From a virus: 30,404 nt of DNA. The stretch is taken from the IMG/VR virus record IMGVR_UViG_3300032291_002536, positions 1 through 30,404 of that record. One strand, given 5' to 3'. Numbering within the stretch: the first letter of the stretch is position 1; the number at the start of each line of letters is the position of its first letter. Positions 13,092 through 22,300 of this stretch are shown piece by piece. Below the pieces are notes generated by a model. The model searched no databases. It saw only the letters and a list, made by a program, of their open reading frames with translations, and was not told where the DNA came from. A program made the translations under genes and the position numbers.

Positions 13092-15725
13092 ATGCCAGCT
13101 TTAACAAAAAATACACTTACAAGACAAGTTGATTTACCGGTATGGGAACAGCTTAGATTCGCACCTGCTATAAGTTCTGCTTTATCATCTTCCTGTTCCG
13201 CAGATAACGGTAACTTTTTTCCTGAAGAGCATGGTAGATACATTTACTATCTTATTTCTGCAACACTTTTTGTAAAATATGACACTTGGACTGACGTATC
13301 TATCCCTGTATCTGTACCTCCAATAGCTCCCTTAACATTCAGTTCAATGAAGTTTAGTGGTGCTTTAGGTGTAGAAGGTAATGTAATTGCTGCTTCAGCG
13401 AATACTTTGACTATACCATCAATTACGATGCAATCTTTAAGAGGATATGATGTTGAAATCATATCTGGTACAGGTGCAGGGCAACGCAGAACTATTGTAG
13501 CGGCAGCAGAACCAGTTGTTGCTGACAGTGGAATTGTTACGGCAGTGAATAACGTAGTAGGTGCTTTAAATATTACAGATGCATTAAAAGCATTTGGTGT
13601 CAATCAATATGCTGGCTACACTTTGCGTATTACAGGAAACACAGGCTCAAGCCAAATAAGAAGAATTTTATCTAATACCGCAACAGTAATTACAATGGGT
13701 GATACCACCCAGATGAATAAAACATGGAACAATCCTGCAATATTCTCTCCAGCAATTAACGCAACTGCGGGTACTCAGGCAGCCTACTCAATCGAGTCAC
13801 AGGTTGTAACACTGGATTCAAACTGGACAGTAAATCCTGATGCTACTTCTGTATTCAGAGTGCAGTCAGGAGTTGTTATACTTGTTAGTAATAACACTTC
13901 TGCACCATTCTTTACAATGCAGGCTTATGACCAGATTTCTGATACTTGGTACATTCTGCCATGTATGCAAAATATCTTTTCAGCAGCGGGTAATGATGCG
14001 TCTATCGAAAGAACAACTGAAAATGCTTCAACTTGGGAAAGAGGTATTGCTACAGGAGGTTCAGCAACAACACTGGTTGATGCAGCACATGGGGTTGATG
14101 TGGCAAGTTGGAAAGTAGACCAATGGAAAGATTATTGGGTTTATATTTATTCGGGTGTAGGCGCAGGGCAAATTCGTAAGATTGACAGCAATACTGCTAA
14201 TACGCTAACGTGGACCACTCACATAAATCCACATCCAAACGCAACAAGTCGTTATTTCATTATAGGATTTGATGCAGGTACAGCAACAGCAGGGGCCGCT
14301 TCTACCATTACTGATTCAACAAAAGCATGGGAAGTTAATAGATGGAGGAACTACGCAGTAAGAATATTGGCAGGTACGGGAGCTGGACAGCTTAGACCTA
14401 TTGCTTCTAATACAGCTACAGCATTAACCATTGTAGGAACTTGGGCAACTACTCCAGATAACACTTCTGTTTTTGCAATTCAAGGTGACCCCAATAAACT
14501 ATACATTCAATTAGGTGGTTTAAATGCATTAGCAATTCACAACATTGATTCACAAGTACCAACTTTTGGAAGGCAGCAGGATTTTGGTATTGCAAGAAAC
14601 GCAGCGGCAACAGTTGCAGGGCATGAACCCGTTGCTATTGCCACACTTGCAAATGCAACCACTACAGCAACAGTTACAACAGCGCATCCTCACCAGTTTA
14701 AAGTAGGTCAGTTGGTCACCGTAAGGGGTGCAACGGATGCAAACTTTAACGTGACAAACGTAGCGATAGCTACTGTACCATCGGCAACTACTTTTACTTA
14801 TGTAATGGCAGGAACTCCAGCAGCCACTACGATAGTGTCTTCTCAATCAACTACGGTGTTAGTAGATGCAACAAAGAACTGGACTGTTAACCAATGGCAG
14901 GGGCAAACGGTGTATATGTACGCAGGTACGGTAACGGCTACAAATGGTGGTACAGCTGGTCAAGCGTTTAGAATAGCAAGTAACACAGCCACTACTTTAA
15001 CGCTTGTGGCAACTGCAACGGCACCTACAAACGGAGTAAGTCGATACAGTATTTCAACTTCGTCTGCTATTGGGGCTGTTGAATCAGGCGTAGCTACTGG
15101 TACCCAGTCTGCAACTACTTTACAAGACACTACTAAGAACTGGGCGGTGAATATTTGGGCAGGTAAGAGATTAAGAATTTTAACAACAACGGGTTTCAGT
15201 GCAGAAGTAAGCATTACATCCAACACGTCCAATACACTTACATTCCCATCAACTAATGCACCTACTACTTTGGTAACAGGTTATGTAATTTTAGAGCAAG
15301 CACAGAAGAATCAAGGAACTAGTATTAACTGGGCTTTTGGAACAAGTGATTTGGCTACAAGAGGAAGGTATATGTTTGTGGTGCGTGGTGGAGGTTCTAT
15401 AGGATTTGATAGAATTGATTTGACAACAGATCGCGTTAATCAAGTGTTTACTTCGCCACTAACCGAAACTTTATCTACAGGAACAATGACTGCTTATGAT
15501 GGAGCAGATAATATTTTTTACCATAAAGACGCCACACAAAGAGTAACTTCGTTAAATGTAGTTACTGGTAGAGTAAATGGAGCCTCTACTTTCCCTTATG
15601 TCTCACCTACCGCAGTGTTAGGCAACCGAATGGAGATATTTACTACCAGAGATGGGTTGAGGTACTTGTGGCTTAATCGTGCATCGTTTCAAGAGTGTTT
15701 CCGTTGCTTAATTTATTGGACATAA
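13092..15725 (+). CDS. Large repeat-containing virion structural protein
   Basis: The 877-residue protein has an N-terminal part (to about residue 110) with PVWEQLRFAP, then at least six copies of a module of the form W-x-VNQW...VYIYSGTGAGQxRxIxSNTATTLTL, spaced irregularly between residues 117 and 720, and a C-terminal region with RGRYMFVVRGGG, GSIGFDRIDLTT and TSLNVVTGRVNGASTFPY that looks like a propeller or beta-sandwich. It ends in a hydrophobic tail with LWLNRASFQECFRCLIYW. Such SNTATTLT repeats are common in phage tail and head-fibre proteins. A role at the virion surface or as a fibre stalk is likely. Only a few Cys are present. The coding sequence looks more AT-rich than the portal and capsid genes, which may reflect separate exchange. 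Confidence 0.7.
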   Translation: MPALTKNTLTRQVDLPVWEQLRFAPAISSALSSSCSADNGNFFPEEHGRYIYYLISATLFVKYDTWTDVSIPVSVPPIAPLTFSSMKFSGALGVEGNVIAASANTLTIPSITMQSLRGYDVEIISGTGAGQRRTIVAAAEPVVADSGIVTAVNNVVGALNITDALKAFGVNQYAGYTLRITGNTGSSQIRRILSNTATVITMGDTTQMNKTWNNPAIFSPAINATAGTQAAYSIESQVVTLDSNWTVNPDATSVFRVQSGVVILVSNNTSAPFFTMQAYDQISDTWYILPCMQNIFSAAGNDASIERTTENASTWERGIATGGSATTLVDAAHGVDVASWKVDQWKDYWVYIYSGVGAGQIRKIDSNTANTLTWTTHINPHPNATSRYFIIGFDAGTATAGAASTITDSTKAWEVNRWRNYAVRILAGTGAGQLRPIASNTATALTIVGTWATTPDNTSVFAIQGDPNKLYIQLGGLNALAIHNIDSQVPTFGRQQDFGIARNAAATVAGHEPVAIATLANATTTATVTTAHPHQFKVGQLVTVRGATDANFNVTNVAIATVPSATTFTYVMAGTPAATTIVSSQSTTVLVDATKNWTVNQWQGQTVYMYAGTVTATNGGTAGQAFRIASNTATTLTLVATATAPTNGVSRYSISTSSAIGAVESGVATGTQSATTLQDTTKNWAVNIWAGKRLRILTTTGFSAEVSITSNTSNTLTFPSTNAPTTLVTGYVILEQAQKNQGTSINWAFGTSDLATRGRYMFVVRGGGSIGFDRIDLTTDRVNQVFTSPLTETLSTGTMTAYDGADNIFYHKDATQRVTSLNVVTGRVNGASTFPYVSPTAVLGNRMEIFTTRDGLRYLWLNRASFQECFRCLIYWT
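13440..15245 (+). repeat. Six diverged GAGQ-SNTATTLT modules
   Basis: Related modules begin near 13440, 13590, 14100, 14328, 14878 and 15138. Each combines a [W/Q]xVNxW or Gly-Tyr entry, a three-strand segment ending in (T/V)GAGQxR and a SNTATTLT-like exit. They are diverged at the DNA level, so they arose by old duplication within the 877-residue protein gene. Confidence 0.6.
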
Positions 15726-15741
15726 TAAATAGTATCTAAAA

Positions 15742-16776
15742 ATGCTATTAACGCTTTTACGCAATGTAGAAACCGGTGGCGGGGTAATTGCTGGAAGCGC
15801 AACCGGTACCTCAACCGTCACAGGGGGCATTTTCGCTTTAGGGTTATTAATAGGAAGTGTAGCCGGTACATCTACAACGGTTGGCAATATCGGTACTTCG
15901 TCAGTATCCTCTCAGGGGTCAACCGCTGGAACGTCAACAGCGTCTGGATCAATTGTTGGAGTTAGTTACATTTCTGCAAGCGCTTCCGGTATATCAACGG
16001 CGTCTGGGTCAATTTCTGCTTTGGCGGAAATGGCCGGAAGTGTGCCTGGATTAGCAACGGTTAGCGGATCAATTGTTGGGGTTAGTCATGTTTCCGCAAG
16101 TGCTACTGGCGCGTCAACCGTATCTGGATCAATTTCTGCTTTGGCCGTAATAGCAGCAAATGCTACCGGCACGTCTACAACACTAGGACTCATTACGGGG
16201 TTTGGTTATATTTCTACAAATGTTGCTGGGTTGGCAACGGTTGGTGGGTCAATTGTTGGATTTGGCTATATTTCTGCAAGTGCTTCCGGTACATCAACCG
16301 TATCTGGATCAATTTCTGCTTTGGCCAAAGTGGCCGGAAGTGTGTCTGGAACCTCAACTACATTAGGACTTATTTCGGGAATTGGTTACATTTCTGCAAA
16401 TACCGATGGAACAGCGACAACATTTGCATTTCTTTCTGAGAAAGTTTTGGATGCCCTTATTGCCGGAAAGGAGTCTGTTTCCATTACGATAAATTACTAC
16501 AAGGGAAATCCGTTTTCAGAGGTGATTACCGTATTTGGCACTCCATCGTTTGCCTTGGCTAGGATATCGAGAATCGGGGATCCCGAAAAGGTTGCTATTA
16601 TATCTTTTTCATCCGGCAACGGCCTTTCGATATCTGGGTCAAATATTACATTGACCAAGACTTCTGGGCAAATGATTATCCCGCCAGGGCAGTATGAGCT
16701 GTCATTAGAGGCGGTTATTAACGGCTCACATCAAAAGGTGTTGAGCGATTCATATTTCTGTGCTTATTCGATTTAG
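15742..16776 (+). CDS. Tandem-repeat fibre protein with C-terminal beta domain
   Basis: The 344-residue protein has an 18-residue start, ten exact-length 20-residue repeats of the type SATGTSTVSGSISALAxIA (residues 19-218), and a C-terminal domain of about 105 residues beginning GKESVSITINYYKGNPFSEV. The repeats alternate Ser/Thr/Gly strands and small hydrophobics, as expected for a beta-solenoid or fibrous stalk. The C-terminal domain is a clear paralogue of the N-terminal domain of the next gene (shared NYYxGN, SRIGDP, GQYELSLEA). It belongs to the surface-protein operon and ends with TAG. It is likely a tail or head-fibre component; the receptor is unknown. Confidence 0.7.
   Translation: MLLTLLRNVETGGGVIAGSATGTSTVTGGIFALGLLIGSVAGTSTTVGNIGTSSVSSQGSTAGTSTASGSIVGVSYISASASGISTASGSISALAEMAGSVPGLATVSGSIVGVSHVSASATGASTVSGSISALAVIAANATGTSTTLGLITGFGYISTNVAGLATVGGSIVGFGYISASASGTSTVSGSISALAKVAGSVSGTSTTLGLISGIGYISANTDGTATTFAFLSEKVLDALIAGKESVSITINYYKGNPFSEVITVFGTPSFALARISRIGDPEKVAIISFSSGNGLSISGSNITLTKTSGQMIIPPGQYELSLEAVINGSHQKVLSDSYFCAYSI
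15796..16395 (+). repeat. 60-bp tandem repeat, 10 units
   Basis: Ten consecutive units of exactly 60 bp encode 20-residue repeats, followed by a partial eleventh to about 16440. Units of the ISALA type and the IVGVSYIS type alternate, so the higher-order period is often 120 bp. DNA identity is high between some units (for example near 16110 and 16290), which allows copy-number change by recombination. Confidence 0.85.
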
Positions 16777-16778
16777 CT

Positions 16779-16810
16779 TTTGGTTTTGTTACGCATTTAT
16801 TGTATTTTTG
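16779..16810 (+). promoter_or_regulatory. Promoter upstream of the 554-residue adhesin gene
   Basis: TTTG (16779-16782), a 20-nt spacer and TATTTTTG (16803-16810) fit the Bacteroidetes consensus. A perfect 7-bp inverted repeat TTACGCA / TGCGTAA (16789-16795 and 16821-16827) brackets the box and reaches the ATG at 16827. It allows separate control of the genes to the right. Confidence 0.6.
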
Positions 16811-16826
16811 ACTATAAATCTGCGTA

Positions 16827-18491
16827 ATGCCCATTATTGTTGGTAAAGAGGCGGTTTCCGCTACCATAAACTACTATCGGGGTAATGCCTTCGCAGAGGT
16901 ATTTACCGTTGCCGGAGCAGTACCACCAACAGTTGCATCGGGTAAGATTTCGCGCATAGGCGACCCTGATAAGGAAGCCATTATATCATTTTTTTCTGGT
17001 AGCGGGTTAGTTATATCTGGCCAAAACATTACACTCAGTAAGACTGCGCAGCAAATGATTTTGCCTTCGGGCCAGTATGAGTTGTCTTTAGAGGCAACTA
17101 TTGGTGGCGTATCGCAGAAGATGTTAAATAATTCCTATCTCGTTATTAACGATACCATACTTACCGTACTTCCCGCCTCTGCTTCTATCGTGGCTACGGC
17201 GGCATCTGGGGTAGCGGTCAATGTTGTTTGGGCTGCTATTGTCGGTGCAACATCATATAGGCTAGAGCGGTCTCTTGACGGAGCATTGTGGTCTCAGGTT
17301 TATTTGGGGCCAAATACAACCTTTTCAGATACTGGGCTTACGGCATTAACGCTTTACTACTATCGTGTATCTGGCTCTGCTTCTGCTATGGAAACAAGCC
17401 CGTATACTCAGACGAATATTACAACATTAGTCCTTACTTCTGGTGAAGGGTATTTTCTGCCCTCTGGAGGAACGGAAGGTCAATACTTAGAAAAGGCGGG
17501 GTCAATTTCTGGGGCTACGCGGTGGAAAAATTTTCCAACGATACCAAACTTTGATGGCAGCGAAACAAAAATTATCTCTACTACGTCGGTTAATGTTCTT
17601 GGGTCGGGAACTATTGCCAATCCATATCGGTTAGTGGCTTCTGGTTTACAAACAGTTTCTTTATTGGGGGACTTTTTTTTAATCAATCCAACTATTGTAA
17701 GTGCCACTGTTCCAAACGGTGCAACGAATACGGTTGTTGTTGTGTTTTCTCAATCAGTTACGGTCACGACTGCTGGCTGGTCATTTAGGAGAAATTTAGC
17801 AAACTGGGTTGTATTGTCTGTAGCGGGTTCGGGAACGGCTTGGACATTTACAATGGCTACGAATGCAGCCAACGGGGAGACTATTGACAGGTCTTATAAT
17901 TCAATAACGGGCAATACTTTGGACGAATTAAACAATGAGCTTGTCTCTTTTACTAATGCAGCCGTTACCAATAGCATTGCAGGCAGCGCAATATACCTGA
18001 CCTTTCCGTCTTTGCCCGCAGGGTTTGAAACCTACAATTTAGAAAAGGGTATTCGCACAACATCAGGATATACAGAAGAATGGAAAGGCATTGTGGCGAA
18101 TCAAACGCTTGCAGTCGGTCAAAGAATGGTTGTTAAAACGGATGGGATTGGTAAGTTCTCATTCTTTGGTATAAGCACGGATAACACAACTTCTGGGGGA
18201 TGGTCAGCGAACACCGGAGGGAGGCAGGTCGATTCTTCATTAATCGAAGCGCAAAACTTTAACATTGCATTTAGCGAGGCGGTAAACAATAATTATTTCT
18301 ATTCCGTTTTTTACGAATCTGAGGATGACACAGATCCCGACAACGGAATTGTAAAACTACAGAAATCTGCCAACGGAATTAATTGGACAACAATAGCAAA
18401 TGCAACATCCGTACCATTTGCAGGTGCTATCTACATGAAAATATTCATTTATTCAGCAAGTCACGGATTCTCTGAAATTTATAAAATATGA
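16827..18491 (+). CDS. Multidomain adhesin-like fibre protein with fibronectin-like domain
   Basis: The 554-residue protein starts with a domain (residues 1-110) paralogous to the C-terminus of the preceding gene. A fibronectin type III-like domain follows (about 112-200: NVVWAAIVGATSYRLERS, then TGLTALTLYYYRVSGSAS). A linker reads FLPSGGTEGQYLEKAGSISG, then comes an Ig-like domain (about 290-385: VSATVPNGATNTVVVVFSQS) of the kind found in Bacteroidetes surface proteins. The C-terminal beta domain of about 165 residues carries many aromatics and is the best candidate for the receptor-binding part. The last four bases overlap the next small gene (ATGA). The domain set is typical of exchangeable phage adhesins. 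No signal peptide is present. Confidence 0.7.
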   Translation: MPIIVGKEAVSATINYYRGNAFAEVFTVAGAVPPTVASGKISRIGDPDKEAIISFFSGSGLVISGQNITLSKTAQQMILPSGQYELSLEATIGGVSQKMLNNSYLVINDTILTVLPASASIVATAASGVAVNVVWAAIVGATSYRLERSLDGALWSQVYLGPNTTFSDTGLTALTLYYYRVSGSASAMETSPYTQTNITTLVLTSGEGYFLPSGGTEGQYLEKAGSISGATRWKNFPTIPNFDGSETKIISTTSVNVLGSGTIANPYRLVASGLQTVSLLGDFFLINPTIVSATVPNGATNTVVVVFSQSVTVTTAGWSFRRNLANWVVLSVAGSGTAWTFTMATNAANGETIDRSYNSITGNTLDELNNELVSFTNAAVTNSIAGSAIYLTFPSLPAGFETYNLEKGIRTTSGYTEEWKGIVANQTLAVGQRMVVKTDGIGKFSFFGISTDNTTSGGWSANTGGRQVDSSLIEAQNFNIAFSEAVNNNYFYSVFYESEDDTDPDNGIVKLQKSANGINWTTIANATSVPFAGAIYMKIFIYSASHGFSEIYKI

Positions 18492-18634
18492 CCGAGTTAT
18501 TAATAAAAATACCCACTTATGCCAACAAAATAAATTTGGGTAATGCGCATGTCAAATTTGTGAGCCTATTTGCTGGGTTGGAAGTAAATTTTGGCAATGG
18601 TAAAACACGCATAATTACAAAAAGGGGAGAATAA
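18488..18634 (+). CDS. Small 48-residue protein between fibre genes
   Basis: A short frame starts with ATG inside the stop of the preceding gene (ATGA) and ends with TAA overlapping the next ATG (TAATG). Both junctions are typical of coupled phage genes, and it fills the entire gap. The product MTELLIKIPTYANKINLGNA continues with VKFVSLFAGLEVNFGNGKTR and a basic end (RIITKRGE). It looks like a small soluble protein with beta strands; I do not recognise it. It may be a fibre-assembly or structural accessory protein. Confidence 0.6.
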   Translation: MTELLIKIPTYANKINLGNAHVKFVSLFAGLEVNFGNGKTRIITKRGE

Positions 18635-19332
18635 TGTCAGAGTTAGGTGCCATACAAACTACTCTTATAGGTAATCCTAATGATACAGGAGGCACTATTG
18701 TATCTGTTGACCCTACAACGGTTGCGGATAATGTTTTTGTATTTGATGCTTATGGGCAAAAATGGAAAAGAATTTCAGACGGACCCTATCGTGCTGCTTG
18801 GGTAGTAAATAGATTGGGAAGTCAGACATCTAGATTGCAGGCCGTATTTAATCACCCAAACGTTTATGAAGTTGTGTTTGATGACGGGGATGTAACGCTT
18901 TCTGGAACACTAACAATTCCTGCCGGAAAAGTAATTACGTTTAGGGGTAACGGAGCCGTTATAGGAACATACACCATTAGCGGAGGGATTGTACATTCTG
19001 GCAGGTATGAGGAATCATTCAAGGGTACGCCGACACTTAATATTGCAGGTGTAAGGGGCGGATCAACAAAAGACCCATTTACCTTGGCTACTGACGGGTC
19101 AAGAGTTGTACCCGTTGGAGCATATGTCAAAAGGGTATTGGTTAAGTCTAGTTCAAATTTGACGGGGTTTAAAGTTGGTACATCTAGTGGTGCCGACAAC
19201 CTTACATCAACACAACCAAATGCATCTGGCGAGTTTGTACCGTACAATATAGACAAGTACTACGAAGCAGGAGGATTTGTACACTTCGGAGGAATTACAT
19301 CATCAACAAAATTCATTATTTTTTATGAATAA
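18634..19332 (+). CDS. Fibre/spike-like protein with beta-helix character
   Basis: The 232-residue protein has an N-terminal part ([20 protein letters not shown]) with a [14 protein letters not shown] segment found in phage fibre adaptor domains. A central stretch ([20 protein letters not shown], then [11 protein letters not shown]) resembles the first turns of a pectate-lyase-like right-handed beta-helix, but it is too short to be an enzyme. A C-terminal beta domain reads [19 protein letters not shown]. It probably attaches to or caps the following collagen-like fibre, whose start overlaps its last 8 nt. No catalytic residues can be pointed to. Confidence 0.6.
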   Translation: MSELGAIQTTLIGNPNDTGGTIVSVDPTTVADNVFVFDAYGQKWKRISDGPYRAAWVVNRLGSQTSRLQAVFNHPNVYEVVFDDGDVTLSGTLTIPAGKVITFRGNGAVIGTYTISGGIVHSGRYEESFKGTPTLNIAGVRGGSTKDPFTLATDGSRVVPVGAYVKRVLVKSSSNLTGFKVGTSSGADNLTSTQPNASGEFVPYNIDKYYEAGGFVHFGGITSSTKFIIFYE

Positions 19333-22300
19333 GATTCTTTTATTTCTGTCCATTCTCCTTCTATCATTTACGAGTTACGGCCAAGTTGTAAGTGAGCCGA
19401 ACAGACTTTTCCCAAAGTTTAATTTTGCTGTACCAAACGACACAATATTCCCTGCCATTAAAGTGGGAGAGTTGAGAAATAAAGTCAGTGATAATTTTCT
19501 TTACAAATGGAACGGGTCTGCTTGGTTAAGGATAGGCGCTACAGGACCCCAAGGTCCTACGGGGGCTACTGGACCCCAAGGTCCTACAGGAGCAACGGGA
19601 CCCAATGGCGCAACGGGTGCGCAAGGACCACAAGGTATTCAAGGAATAAAAGGCGATACAGGTGTGACGGGTATTCAGGGTCCTACCGGACCCCAAGGTT
19701 CTGTTGGACCCGCTGGACCCCAAGGTTCTTCTGGCTCTATTGGAGCAACCGGACCTCAAGGCCCTACGGGAGCAACTGGACCTCAGGGAACAACAGGCGC
19801 AACCGGCGCTACCGGACCCCAAGGCCCTACGGGAGCTACAGGAGCAACTGGGTCGAATGGCACCTCGGTTGTTATACTTGGGTCTGTGGGGTCTATCGGA
19901 GCTTTACCAAGTTCAGGTAATACAGTAGGTGATGGGTATATTTTATCAACAACTGGTCATTTGTATGTTTGGTCAGGAACGGCTTGGGTAGATGTAGGAG
20001 AGATTAGGGGTCCTCAAGGACTTACAGGCGCAACTGGACCACAAGGACCTACAGGTGCTACCGGACCACAAGGTATTCCAGGTACTACGGGTGTACAAGG
20101 TATTCAAGGACTTACAGGTGCTACCGGACCACAAGGACCTACAGGTGCAACAGGGCCACAAGGTATTCAAGGGATAAAAGGTGATACGGGTGTAACGGGT
20201 TCCACAGGACCTACTGGACCTCAAGGCCCTACGGGAGCTACCGGACCTCAAGGCCCTACGGGGGCTACAGGCGCAACAGGTATTCAAGGCATTCAAGGTA
20301 TAAAAGGCGATACGGGTCTAACAGGTCTTCAAGGTCCTACCGGACCCCAAGGAACAACAGGAGCAACTGGTCCTCAGGGTTCCACGGGCGCAACAGGAGC
20401 AACAGGAGCAACAGGTCTTCAAGGTCCTACCGGACCCCAAGGTCCTACGGGGGCTACAGGAGCAACCGGACCCCAAGGCCCTACCGGAGCAACCGGAGCA
20501 ACCGGAGCAACTGGTGCAGCCGGTACATCGGTAACAATAAAAGGAACAGTAAATAGTGTAGGGGCTTTACCAAGTTCGGGTAATACAATAGGTGACGGTT
20601 ACATTTTAAGCACTAACGGCCATCTATACACATGGTCAGGTTCTGCATGGGTTGACGTTGGAGAGATTAGAGGTCCCCAAGGCATTCAGGGACCCGCGGG
20701 TCCACAAGGTGCTGTGGGTCCTACAGGCGCTACGGGACCGCAAGGTATTCAGGGAATAAAGGGTGATACTGGTGCAACAGGTCTTCAAGGTCCTACCGGA
20801 CCTCAGGGAGCAACTGGAGCAGCTGGTCCTCAGGGTATTCAGGGTGTTACAGGACCTCAGGGACCTCCTGGTAGTGGTACAGTAATATCAGTGTCTACCA
20901 ACAATAGCACAGGCATAACTGGTGGAACAATTACTGGGTCGGGAACACTTGCCATTGACACAACTATTCTATCAACGATAGCAAACGCTCAGAGAATTGT
21001 TAATGATTCCTCTGCGTTACTTCGTGCCAGAACCGATACATTCTCTCTTCTATCCACTAAAGCGAATGCTCTTAAAGTAGTTAATGATAGTACTTGGGAC
21101 ACGGTTTTTAGGGTAATACCTGTAGTAGCACCTATTGCAAGAACAGTTGACTATTTGCTAAATAGGGGGTTTGAAGTAGTACTATCAGAAGTTCCTGGCG
21201 TAACAAGCACTGCTGGATGGTCTTGGACACAGAATGGAACTCCTCGAACATTTAATTTAGTTACACCGGCATATAGCTTTGATGGAAATGCCTATGCTAT
21301 AGCACTAAGAGTTTCTGGTGCTAATTATCTACCAACTGATACTATCGTTGTAAGCTACGATAATACTGTTGGCATTACTGCTGGAACATCAGGAACTAAG
21401 TTAATGAGTTTTACGGCTGCTGTAGGACAAACTCCGATTTTACCAGATAGTAGGTTTGTATTAACTACTAGAAAACAACTTCAGAAACTTGTAAATGATA
21501 CGGCTAAAGTTTTAAGAGAGTTGGCTAATGTAAATCCTAATATATATACCACAGATGGAACTATAGTCGGCTCTCGAACAATAACTCATGGCACTAATAC
21601 TCCAGTTATATTTACTGGTGACTTACAGGTAAGAAGTGGTATGACCATTGGGAATAGAGGAGTTTCTACTAATCAAGTATTTGGACCTGGCGCACTTCAA
21701 GGTGCAACATCACCAGGAGTAGCCAATATGGGAATAGGGATAAATGCAGGAGCTTTAATGACAACTAATTCTTATAACACATATATAGGATACGCAGCAG
21801 GAAGCGGATCAACTGCGCACGCATCAACTTCTAATAACAATGTAGGTCTTGGTCCATTTGCTTTAAATGGAATTACTTCTGGTTTTAATAATGGTGCTTA
21901 TGGTAGAGACGTATTGTTAAGATTAACTTCTGGATCTGAGAACATAGTCATGGGTCCTTTCGGGTTTCAATGGCTAACTACTGGTACTAAAAATATTGCA
22001 ATCGGAAGTGAAATTGCTTCTGCCGGAGGCGGTAGCAATGGGAGTAGAAACGTGTATCTTGGGCATAAAGTTGCAAAACAAAATATTGGAAGTGGTAATG
22101 TTTGGATTGGTACAGAAGTCGGTGAGACTACTTTTGATACTTCAAGCAATACTTTATTAATAGGCAACAGCAATACACCAACTCCGCTAATAGCCGGAAG
22201 ATTTGATAGAGATTCACTAGCAATAAATGGACAACTAACATTGTCTACTGATCCACCTTTAGGAGATTCTACAACAAGAGTACCTACAACTGCTTGGGTA

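Noticed and set aside
19526-20296. Two antisense frames (19526-19822 and 19973-20296) opposite the collagen repeats
   Set aside because: Their Ser/Arg/Leu-rich repetitive products mirror the G-x-y repeats on the other strand and have no independent start signals; they are by-products of the repeat.
15796-20873. CRISPR array in the repetitive stretches
   Set aside because: The repeats at 15796-16395 and 19535-20873 are contiguous, stay in a reading frame and have no unique spacers of constant length.
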